From contig CM053807.1 of the NCBI GenBank assembly GCA_028671895.1, forward strand, positions 50,273,903 through 50,337,902: DNA of 64,000 bases, read 5' to 3'. Shown piece after piece: positions 1-9,940 of this stretch. The stretch's first letter is position 1; every line of letters starts with the position of its first letter. The DNA is from Oenanthe sinensis. Its lineage: Eukaryota; Streptophyta; Magnoliopsida; Apiales; Apiaceae. The notes under the pieces were generated by a model. It was given only the letters and a program-made list of their open reading frames with translations. It was not told the DNA's origin and did no database searches. A program made the translations under genes and the position numbers.

Positions 1-90
1 GTGGATGTACTTGGGGCCCAAGTTGGCAAAAGGACCCAAAAGATTATTTAACAGGCAAGCACCATACTCACAAGGCAAAAACACTAATTA

Positions 91-310
91 TGAACATCAA
101 TCCAAGCTATAGTATTTTCATAATTATTCAGAAAATCAAACACCAACAACCTATAAAAATCAAACAAAAAACGAGAAACCCCCATCAATCATAGGGTTCT
201 CATCAAAAAGCATGACCTAATAAAATCAAGCACGTTTTCCGAGAAATCAATCCATGAATCACCATCATAATTCAAAAAGTGCATCACAAACAATAGAGTA
301 AAAAGTTAAC
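91..310 (-). pseudogene. Decayed fragment of an SRO/RCD1-like first coding segment
   Basis: Read on the minus strand, this stretch resembles the N-terminal part of the SRO-like gene at 6,840-7,070. A segment reading NYDGDSWIDF, then SCFLMRT, aligns with NGDGDSWVDF and DCFVMRN there. The nucleotide block CCTATAAAAATCAAACA and the AACATCAATCCAAGC block recur in the same order and spacing. The reading frame is broken, with a stop shortly after the MRT segment. I see no convincing downstream PARP or RST exons within the window, though they would lie to the left and could be cut off. This looks like a diverged duplicate of the neighbouring gene. Resemblance is seen directly; the duplication history is inferred. 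Confidence 0.55.
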
Positions 311-2530
311 GAAGCAAATATTAGCTTACTGGTAACTTCTGCATTATCTTGGTTCGTAAGTTTTTTGGTATTACTGTTCTCACTCGTAGTAAATATGCAG
401 TTCAATAATTCAATTAACTACTTCATAGTTTTCATTTTTCTCTTCAAATTTTTCGACAATCAGAGAAAGAATGAAAATGCTAGTAAACATGCATATCAGG
501 GAGCTTCATATTCCATTTCATTCAGAGGACCAAATACATGCATAGCTTCAAGATTTCACTTATTATATAGATGATGATTCCAAAATCTTTCAACTTACAG
601 TAGTACAGCTTCAAAGTTGGAATGATCACTGATTGGGTAATTCCTGACGGTTTAAATCTTCTCACAGAAACATTGCAACTAAAGTCCCTGCCCAAAAGAA
701 GTAAAAACTTACGGATAAATTTAAAAACTTAAAACAGGTCTTCCAGAGTATCTATTTTTAACAGGAACATGAAGAAACAAACGTTACCTTTTGCTGTCTC
801 GTTCAAAATCTAATTATTTACTGCTAAAAGAGTCCTTGCTTAAGGCCATCTACATAAAGAGCCACTGGAACGAGAATGCAGCACAAGATTATCAATCAGG
901 GGGTTACAAAGTGAATATTGATAATACACACACATAGGATGTGTGTGAAAGGATTTTTTTTTTTGGAGTCACATATGAAGGAGGGAGAAAGAATGCAATT
1001 CTTTTTTTAGCTAAATGAAAGAAAGAAGAAAGAAATGCAATTTTTAAACAAATATATTATCCAAGTTCTGGTATGATTTTTAAGGACATAGCAACAAAGG
1101 GAATACACACAACTCAAAGATATTTTAATCACCTACCAGGCTACCACCTCTAGATGGATTCAGAAGGTAAAGGAAGATAGTTTTACCAGCTGAATCGACT
1201 CGTCTTGTTATCTGTAACAGCCTCTACTAGTAGCAACCAAAAGCAAGTATCACATTAATCGTCAAAGGCTGATTGCTATGACAGTATGACAGCTACAGTT
1301 AGAGATGTAACTGGTTATGACTTGCGAAAGTAAAATGGTACCCGTCTTTGGTAAAACTGGCAGATTTGGGACTGCAGACGGCTTTTCGAAGACCACAGTT
1401 ATATTATATACCTCGAATCTTTATCGGGAATAGTTTCCTTTTAAATAATAAATGACTTGATTTCCAATTTACATATGCTCTATTTGTGGCATTATCAATT
1501 TCATCCAGCTCATAAATTTCTGTTTCTTTTTTCGTACAATATGCTCCACCATTTGATACATAATTCTGTACTATTCAACTAGAACCGAAACTCCTAGTAC
1601 TCATTTATTTACCCATTATTTCCCTACCATAGTTTCTCGGCTTCCTCAGTCTGTTAAAGTGTGCTAGAAAATCAAATAATTAAGTATCTAGTCTTATATA
1701 TATGCGCAATTTGAGACCAAAATTATTGTTGTCATAGTCGCAACTCTATTCAAAGTTTTAAATGAATTCTAAAAAATTGCAAAGAGCTATCTGCTGTTGG
1801 CAAATTTCGATTTACCCCTCCAGAGTTGTCATAAATTTTATATTTTATTAAGACCTCCAGTAAGTTTTGAATATTAAGTTAGGACTCTACCATTATATCA
1901 CAATTATGTTTCACCTTAGAACCTGGAGATAATGCTGCTTAAAATTACATCTTCAGAATCATATATATCGTCATCGATCAAATTTGAAGGTGCTACTGGA
2001 ATTATTTAGAGTATTAAAAATCACATAGCAAAAAGGAAAAAAAATAGAAATCAGATCAAGGAAGTGATCAAAAAAGGAAGAACTTGCACAATTGCAGAAA
2101 GAACATGTGGAAAAAACACAGTGCAAATTTTCTGCTTATCTGAATCCCAAAAACCAAGAAGAATCTTAATCAAATTTGGTAAAAGGAGTCGGAATTCCAC
2201 AAGTCATTGAATGCAAAAGTGCTTTTGAGGCTAGAAAGCTCAAATAGCAGACATAGTATAAAATGCACAAGGATTGGCGCCCGATTGTTTTTTTTTCAAG
2301 GTTTTTTAGGCTAAACTCTTATATAACTCGTGCAAGAATTTTTTGGAGAAGAGGGAACAATACAGATTTACGAATTCATGCTAATACACTACAATTTAAA
2401 TGACAATTGAAGAATTTTGATATAGTAAATTAGTAATTAGGTACATATATATAATAAGCCTATTATAAATATTACAGATAAGTTTTAGTTATATGTATTA
2501 CAATACATATAAGCATTAGTAATAATAATA
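311..2530. other. AT-rich stretch with no gene recognised
   Basis: The few short open frames start at non-ATG codons and match nothing I recognise. There are A and T homopolymers (about 954-964) but no clear inverted repeats or RNA gene signatures. It may hold further decayed remains of the SRO duplication. Confidence 0.4.
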
Positions 2531-2539
2531 TTATAGGTT

Positions 2540-2740
2540 AGTTCACCTGAACATGCAACTTCTTAATTGGACAAACTCGAACTTTAGGGGGAAAAATCCA
2601 TCCAAAAACTAAAGATTACTGCAAATTAAAAGCAACCTACTATTTCGAACGGAAAATCATAATGACCTAATTCCAACTATTAAATACCACTACATAACAA
2701 CCATTTTTGTATAAGAATCAATCCGGCGATACAGCAGTTG
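2540..2740. repeat. Duplicated block A, copy 1
   Basis: A diverged copy of this block lies at about 3,580-3,790. Shared landmarks in the same order are AGTTCACCTG, AACATGCAACTT, AACTCGAAC, AAAGATTACT, TAATTCCAACTATTAAA, ACAAC near TTTTTGTATAA, and a final GCC. The two copies differ by many substitutions and small indels, so the duplication is old. Confidence 0.6.
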
Positions 2741-2929
2741 CCTAGCCCCATCATGTACGGCCTTGCCATGGAAATGTTGATGTCACAAGGCATTTTCCAG
2801 TGATACAGCAGTATCATTAGTTTAATAATTATTGTGTACATAATCAGTCCTAGACTTATTAATGGTTGAATTTCACATGGAAACCTAAAAAAAATGTGTT
2901 AATTCCTATAGTTATATGCTATTAAAAGT

Positions 2930-3135
2930 ATAGTATATATATATAAATAATTCTGTGGATGTATATTAAATGCTATTTCTCTAACAGTCACCTAAGCTTC
3001 TAATCATAGCCCTGGCGCCTTGGAATCATCCAAGTAATATGATTTACTTACTATCTAGGAGTTGTATAGAAGTTTTAGAGACAGTAATGAATCCAACTTA
3101 TGCATTCTTGCCTAGGTGACATGTAGAGGTTATGA
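2930..3135. repeat. Duplicated block B, copy 1
   Basis: A diverged copy lies at about 5,700-5,895, just beyond the 3' end of the SRO-like gene. Shared landmarks are ATATAAATAAT, ATTCTGTGGATGTAT, AACAGTCACCTAAGCTTC, AATCATCCAA and the CTAGGTG-GTAGA-GACAGT tail. The tail recurs once more at about 3,110-3,145. Together with block A this suggests repeated local duplication. Confidence 0.6.
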
Positions 3136-3171
3136 AGACAGTTAGAAATAGGTTACTGAATTCTGAATCAT

Positions 3172-3371
3172 GGGCCTGTTTGGGATTCCTTAAAAATAAG
3201 TAATATTTTTACATTTTTTAAAAATATTAACATTTAGTTTAAAATTTTAATACCAAATCTTATTTTTAAAATAAAAAATAAGTTACTTATTTCCAGGAGA
3301 AGTACATATATACGTACTTTTTCTGGAAATAAGTAACTTATTTCCAGAAATATGGGATCCCAAACACACCC
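3172..3371. mobile_element. MITE-like inverted-repeat element, about 200 bp
   Basis: The ends are GGGCCTGTTTGGG and CCCAAACACACCC, an imperfect terminal inverted repeat that continues inwards as AAATAAGTAA against TTACTTATTT. The flanking trinucleotide CAT is present on both sides and could be a target duplication. There is no coding capacity. Elements with related ends lie at about 9,124 and 63,466. Superfamily assignment (Tourist-like or other) is uncertain. Confidence 0.5.
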
Positions 3372-3579
3372 CATATACGCCTTCTATGATTCAAGAAGCA
3401 AATGATACCCTTCATTCAGTTCGATTATAACATATATCAGGGCAAAAATATATTAACAAATGGCAAGTAGATGTCAGATTACCCAAATGACACTAAAACA
3501 ACAGATATTGAAGGTAATTGAGAAAATATCACATACTATGGACAAATGAATACAGTCTTCAACAAAGCCAACATAGTTC

Positions 3580-3790
3580 ACCTGTTCACCATAATAAAGA
3601 ACATGCAACTTTTTATATATGAAAAACTCGAACAACCCAAGATAATAAACATTCGTCAAAAAAATAAAGATTACTATAGTTTAAAATCAACCTGTTTCAT
3701 AGGAAAAAACATAAAGGGCCCAATTCCAACTATTAAAAACCATTATAAAACAACTATTTATGTATAAAGATTCAATCGGCACACTGATGC
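3580..3790. repeat. Duplicated block A, copy 2
   Basis: Diverged copy of 2,540-2,740, same orientation. Landmarks in common include ACATGCAACTT, AACTCGAAC, AAAGATTACTA, CAATTCCAACTATTAAA and the trailing AATCGGC followed by GCC. Confidence 0.6.
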
Positions 3791-4580
3791 CCAAGAAATG
3801 GGGATATGAAGAATTTAAGAAATTTACATAATCAGCAGCTGGATTCAAGGCCTTCACCCTGGTGCTCAAGGCCTGGAGCGGAACAGCAGTCACTTTAAAC
3901 ACCTTCACACGGATATCAAGGCCTTGAGACTGACAAAAGTTAAATAATTTAACGAATTTATTATATAGTGTTTATTATTAAATATCATGCAAAGCTCTCG
4001 AGGGCTCATCTAAGAATATTAGGGTTTGTAAGGCATTTGTAATTATGCTATATTAATTACTATATTATTTAAGGAAAAAATACAACTTTATGACATTGAT
4101 ATATTAATTGTTTTTGAACTTGGCTTTATCTTATCCAAAATTTCTTTGAACTTTTAATTTTGTGTCAAGCTCTTTTATGAGAATAAGCCGATACAAACTT
4201 ATTTAGTCAAGCTCTCAGCTTAGTAGCAAACAACCATGATTCATTTACAGACCTGATTTGACACGAAGGAATTGAAGGGTGAAAGAGATGAAAAGCACAC
4301 AGGCAACACTTGATGGCTCGACATAGGTAGGAAATTCTAAACCGGAGCCGTGCAGACTGGAAAGTGATATGTTCACGAAATATTAAACCACCCCCCCCCC
4401 CCAAAAAAAAAGAAAAAAAACAATAAAACATGCAAGCATGTGCTACAAGGACCACAATGGAATCCCAACAAGGGATTTAATACTTTGGCATTAAGACATT
4501 TCTTCCACCGACAAAGAATTATTCCACTTAAGGTTAAGTGATTTCAGGCTTTTCAGCTAACCCTGCTGCACATAACACAC

Positions 4581-4848
4581 CCCAAATAATAATTGGTCTG
4601 GTTAAAGCTATTGTGTTATCATTAAGATTTAAGATTGTTGTCCGGCCAAGGTTATTGCGTTTTCAGCTAACATAGGCTACTGAATATAACGCGGCCCGCC
4701 CCCCCCCCCCCCCCCCCACCCCACCCCACCCCACCCCACCCCAAATAATAATTGGTCTGGTTAAAGCTATTGTGTTATCATTAAGATTGTTGTCCGGCCA
4801 AGGTTATTGCGTTTTCAGCTAACATAGGCTACTGAATATAACGCGGCC
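4581..4848. repeat. Imperfect tandem duplication separated by a C-rich tract
   Basis: A unit of about 110-116 bp beginning at CCAAATAATAATTGGTC and ending at TATAACGCGGCC occurs at about 4,582-4,696 and again at 4,740-4,848. The first copy has an extra TAAGATT. Between them lie a run of C residues and several CCCCA repeats. A further C run is at 4,389-4,402. There is no coding content. Confidence 0.85.
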
Positions 4849-5527
4849 TGCCCAACCCCCACAAAAAAAAAACATGCTTTGCGTCATCATTTTAGGAAGT
4901 TAATTATCATTAAGGCGGCATTATTTTATAACAGAATTTTAACGATTTCCAAATAAAAATAGGTTTCTTTTTTCCTTTAAAAATAAATGTAACACCATTC
5001 ATTTAATGAAATAGATAACCGATTACTCGCATTAGTAAATTCTATCAGTTGCAATAAAAAAAAGTCTCTATACTAATTAAAAACCAGGCTCTGGCTGAAT
5101 TTCTATGGAAAATTCATTAACCTTAATAGCTTTTACTTACTTTCTCATAATTTGTTACTCTTGTTTTGCCCCGCGTCATAAAGACTCTCAAAGACAAGGC
5201 AAGAAGAAGTGAATACCACGAGGTCAAATGAGAGTTTAAACAGAATTGTGTAGATTAGGCTTAATTTCTTCCTATGTATGAAAAGCTATAACTTAACAAA
5301 AGGCAGATCAAATCATAAAAATAGCCTTACATTAATAATGGATATCACTTAATATAACTAAAAAACAAATCTATAACCTAACTTCTAAGCACGTATGAGA
5401 TGTTTTCTTCTCCGGCCTTCTTCTAGGCTGTGATTACATGGGTCAATCTAATAAAAGAACATAAGGAAAACTACTTTCAAATCCTTCCATATCCCAACAC
5501 CAAATAATAGCTTCTACAACTTCATGA
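4849..5527. other. AT-rich intergenic stretch
   Basis: No open frame, RNA gene or repeat that I can name. It probably contains the 3' untranslated region of the SRO-like gene near its right end. Confidence 0.4.
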
Positions 5528-7084
5528 TCACCCACGGACCTCTTGGATTGCAGTGCGCAGCATCTGATCCCCTACAACTGACCGCAATTTTTTATGGCAC
5601 TTTCCCCGCCTGTAAGATAATTTAATGATTTGAAAACTAGCAGAAACTTATACATATTAATTATATACTAACTTAATATTCAAGGAAACCTAGAAAGATA
5701 ATTGTGCTATTTCCAATAGCTAATGCTATTATTAATACATTATATAAATATAATATTCTGTAGATGTATGGTAAACTCTATTCCACTAACAGTCACCTAA
5801 GCTTCAAATCATGTCCCAGGCACCTTCGAATCATCCAACTAATTGAGATGATGTATTATTGTCTAGGTGAAATGTAGAAGTTACTAAGACAGTTGCAAAT
5901 ATTAAGACAACATAACAATCATGATAAACATGGGGATTAAAAAAATTCTGACTGTTTGGATTATCACATGCCTTGTATGTACAGCACAATGTTCGCAACT
6001 CTGGTACTTTGGAGGAAGGAAGAGAAAGCATCAGCTTTGAAAAGAATTTTGCAGTCATTGCATTAGACACTTTTGGCATCCACTTCAAGTTCTCTGTTGC
6101 AGGTGATCGGCCTAACCACAGGGTTCCAAACAATTGGCCTAACCATAAAAAAGGTAAAAACGAGATCAGTATCACAATTTTAAACGTAGTCCAGCAAGGC
6201 AGCAATATTAGAAGGAATTTAATTACCTGGAACATTGCTAGTATGCTTGTAGCTCACAACGCATTCCGGAAGAATGTGAGTGTTCGTATTAGCACCCCGA
6301 ACTATATACCATTTAGGGTTACTAAGCTCATCAACACCCGTATCAAATTCCGCACTTGATGGATATAACTGCTGGGAGCCTGCTTGAACCTTCTCACACT
6401 TGCCCAATATAACTCGGCACAATATAACATGATTTTCACCTGGGACTTGCGGCAATACACTGAAACGCATACCAAAACCAATTAGTTCCCCTAAATTCAG
6501 TCATGGTATTATCAACCAAAACATGTTTTCTATAATATCATAAAACTTTGTAATTACCTAACACGTGTTGACTTGACCGGAGACAAGTATATTGCTAAAT
6601 CCGTGATTCAAGATCCTGTCCACGCCCTCACTCGAACACTTAATCCAGGCAAACGCCACATTCACCTGACCTCTAGCAGCCCTCGTAATCTCCACTTGAT
6701 TCAAAAACCCCTCATACCGAGCTCTATCGACCGGCGTTGTCCTACTAACCTGATGAATCCCAGTAATTTCTGCACCAATCCCCTTAATCCCCGCCCAATC
6801 TCGTATCAATCTCGCCTTCATCCACCTCATCGACTCCGTCTCTTGCCCTTAACATCAATCCAAGCAACAGATTTCTCAAACTGAGTCTCGAAATCAAAAA
6901 CTAACATCCTATAAAAATCAAACACACACAGAACACCCCCAATTTGAACCTCAACCATAGCGTTCCTCATAACAAAACAATCACTAACAGCCTCCACAAC
7001 ACTTGCCTCAAAATCAACCCACGAATCACCATCGCCATTCACTAATCTTAAAATTGCAACAATTCTGTACAAGACTCTGTACAC
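5528..7084 (-). pseudogene. SRO (SIMILAR TO RCD ONE) protein gene, frameshifted
   Basis: Plant SRO proteins carry a PARP-like fold and a C-terminal RST domain that binds transcription factors; they act in the nucleus in stress responses. Reading the minus strand, 7,084-6,840 gives an N-terminal region (VNGDGDSWVDF, FDFYRMLVFDFETQ, SVAWIDVKGK). From 6,830 to about 6,560 runs the start of the PARP-like domain. A segment at 6,459-6,227 (LPQVPGENH, ILCRVILGKCEKV, PKWYIVRGANTNTHILPE) is its core. 6,138-5,972 begins the RST domain (KWMPKVSNAMTAKFFSKL). 5,609-5,528 ends it (KLRSVVGDQMLRTAIQEVRG, stop). Two breaks are visible: the frame shifts near 6,830-6,845, and the last exon is one base out of phase with the exon before it when joined at an AAG/GCATGT donor. 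No clean start codon was found; 7,084 is only where the recognisable frame begins. It is either a pseudogene or a gene with sequence errors. Family assignment is firm. Confidence 0.75.
5700..5895. repeat. Duplicated block B, copy 2
   Basis: Diverged copy of 2,930-3,135 in the same orientation, sharing ATTCTGTAGATGTAT, AACAGTCACCTAAGCTTC, AATCATCCAACT and the GTCTAGGTG-GTAGAAG-GACAGT tail. It lies in the intron between the last two exons of the SRO-like gene, so copy 1 may mark the equivalent intron of a decayed duplicate. Confidence 0.6.
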
Positions 7085-7542
7085 AAAACGACTATGTACA
7101 GAGTTTCTCGAAAAAAATTCAAATAAAGTTTCTGGAAAAAATGTCTCAGGATTTTTTTTTTCAAAAACATTGCCAGGAAAAAATTTATCGAAAAATATTT
7201 CTCATAAAAAAATTCCGGACAAATATTTTTCTGATTTGTTTCCCGAAAATATCATATATAGATTTTGTCTAAATAAAAATATATAATTTGCTGTGTTTGA
7301 AAGAAATGGCCTATCACATATTTTTATGATAGAATGAAATTAAACAATTATGATGAAACGGGAGATAGAATGATTCATTTTATTCCTCTGTTGAGAGTGA
7401 ATAACCTAAATTTTCGTTTCGAAAAAAAAAGTTACAGATAATCAGATGGGTCAAAGGTTACCAAATTCTGTCATTTTGACAATATTGTCACTTTTGCTTC
7501 AAAGAAATAAGTGTACAAGATGAGCACAAATTTTAAGAAATA
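7085..7542. other. AT-rich stretch upstream of the SRO-like gene
   Basis: It should hold the 5' end and promoter of the SRO-like gene, but I cannot place a start codon or TATA box with confidence. Several AAAAATT and TTTTTC runs are present. Confidence 0.35.
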
Positions 7543-7799
7543 CTCCCTCCGTTTCGTAAAAAACGGCGCTTTATAAAAAATAAAAGTCAAACTGATTCAA
7601 CTTTGACCACTTATTAAATATTACTGATTTATATTTTTACAAAAATAAAAATTAACTGTAATAGTTAATGTAATATATTTTTTAATGATATATTTTTCAT
7701 AATTTTTATTTCTAACAATAATTATTAATAAATGGTCAAAGTTGAATCAGCTTGATTTTTAATTTTTATAAACCGCCACTTTTTATGGAACGGAGGGAG
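7543..7799. mobile_element. Stowaway-type (Tc1/mariner) MITE
   Basis: It begins CTCCCTCCGTTTCG and ends with the matching inverted repeat CGGAACGGAGGGAG, flanked by TA on both sides (7,541-7,542 and 7,800-7,801). This is the canonical Stowaway terminal motif and TA target duplication. The inverted repeat extends inwards (TCAAACTGATTCAACTTTGACCA against GGTCAAAGTTGAATCAGCTTGA), so the 257-bp element can fold into a long hairpin. Non-coding and non-autonomous. Confidence 0.93.
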
Positions 7800-9123
7800 T
7801 ATATCGTTAAAAAAGTCCACATTTTTATATATAAATTACACGAGAAACTTTAAGAATAATATCGTACATACAAAAATATAAAATTGTGTATAAAAAAACT
7901 CTAAATAATATAATGAAAATGATTGTATAATTTAAAAAAATTTAGTTGATAAGATTGTATAAATATATTAAATATATTATATTTAATATGGATATAATTG
8001 AGTATTTTTATATTTCGAGGTTACAAAAAAGTGTCTATAGTAAGGTACATTATAACTATTACATTAATTAACCTATTAAGTTTTGTAATCATACTAATTG
8101 AAATTTTGCGTTTTTGACTTCAGGGGCTAATTAAAAATTCAAAACGCTTATTGCATTAGGGATTGCGTTTATAATACATGCAAATTTCACTCCCTCTCTC
8201 CTACTCAAGCTTACGAACATTCAACCAATCACCCTGTATATGTGCTAAATTAGTCTCTTATATTAAGTGGTGTTAATCGTTAGAATTTAATAATTAATAA
8301 TTATAGGGATTCATGCTCCTGAGGTCATCCTCAAGTAAGTTACCTAAGGTTATACACATATCTCATACAAAAACATGAGGGTATAATTGTAATTGCAGGA
8401 AATTGTATCTATTTACAAAAATGCCATTAAATTTTTATATTAAAAAACACTGGCAATTCCCTGAGGTCAACCTCAGGGCCTTTTTTCTCATACTTATATT
8501 ATATTATAATTTTTGTAGGAGAATTCTCGTGTGCTCTAAAATGTTTTTCTAATTTTAAGAATTTAGGTATTTAAAATTTATATAAGAGAATAACTTCCAC
8601 ATATCAATCAAACACATTTTTTTATTTTCTATTAATTTCAACTTTCCATAATAAATATGACTTTTATAGAGAATAATTTCATATTATCAATCAAACAAGT
8701 ACTAATAATAAACTAAGATTATTATTTACTTTCTAATTAGGAGTTTTACAGGAAATATTAATTTATTTTAATTAAAAATTCCAACAAATTAGTACTTATT
8801 TTCTAATTATGATTTTAATTAATACTTACTTTCTAATTAGGAGTCTAATTATTAAATATTAACATATTATAATTATAAATTTTGTAAAATTTATTAAATA
8901 TAAAATGCCTTATTCTCCCGCCACTTCTTGATGACCGGAATTTCTTACATATTTATAATAAAGAAAAAGTCCTCCTCTATCAAGAAAAAAAGAAAAAAAA
9001 AGAAAAAGTCCTCCAAAATTCAAATGCTTTCCATTGCTATTTCATCTTCCACACAACGTCTGATTGTAATTAAATAAAGATTATAAAATATCCATACAAA
9101 TATAATAGCGCTTTAAATTAGTC
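7800..9123. other. AT-rich intergenic stretch with a small palindromic motif
   Basis: No gene recognised. A perfect palindrome-like motif CCTGAGGTCAACCTCAGG lies at about 8,460-8,480, and a weaker one (CCTGAGGTCATCCTCA) at about 8,320. The two may delimit a small degenerate inverted-repeat element. The rest is low-complexity A/T sequence. Confidence 0.35.
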
Positions 9124-9417
9124 TGGGTTCCTTAAAATAAGTAATAAGTTATTTATATTTATAAAAAATAATTTATTTTTATAATTTTTTCTTAAATATT
9201 AGTAATATTTATTTTATAAATTTAACATTAAATCTTAGTTTCAAAATAAAAAATAAATTACTTATTTTTAGAAAAAGTACATATATACCTACTTTCAGAT
9301 ATAAGTACATATATACTTACTTTCAGAAATAAGTAACTTATTTTCAGGAAAAAATAGGTATATATATATTTTTTCTGAAAATAAGTAGTACTTATTTCCA
9401 GAAATAATGGGAGCCAA
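9124..9417. mobile_element. MITE-like inverted-repeat element, about 290 bp
   Basis: The left end (GGGTTCCTTAAAATAAGTAA) and right end (TACTTATTTCCAGAAATAAT, then GGGAGCC) form an imperfect terminal inverted repeat. The interior repeats AAGTACATATATAC-type motifs. The ends resemble those of the element at 3,172. No target duplication could be fixed. Non-coding. Confidence 0.4.
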
Positions 9418-9940
9418 ATGGCCACATAATAATAATAATTTTTTTTTGAAATAAAAATATAATAATAATTTTTATTTTGCAAAATATTTTTTCACCCATA
9501 AATTACCATTTAGAATAGATATATAGTGTGACATAAATAGATTTTTGTATGATTAATGATACGTACCTAAAAATTATCCCAATTTTTTCTCAAATAAACT
9601 AACTTGTTTTAATTCGTGAACGCATATATATACACACATGATCTCATATACGAAAATTAACAATTACAAACATGATAACTTCAGACAATTTTTGGGATAT
9701 CTAATATTTTTTTTATCAATTCAGTTTACTAAAAAACAGGGATTATTTATCTACTTAATTTATCCAAAATCCAAATCACCTCGAATAAATTAATTTAATA
9801 TCCTTATCCAAAATAACAAACCTATACATACAATACACACAATATATCTACAAATTAACTGGCTCTTCAACTTATAAAATTCATCTAGTGGGGTGCTTTT
9901 ATTTTGATCAGATAATTGTGGGTACCAACAAGTTGGTCTA

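Noticed and set aside
365..574. Open frame of 69 codons on the plus strand
   Set aside because: It starts at TTG, has no domain resemblance, and lies in low-complexity AT-rich sequence.
5973..6359. Plus-strand frame of 128 codons
   Set aside because: It is the antisense shadow of the PARP-like and RST exons of the SRO-like gene and carries no domain of its own.
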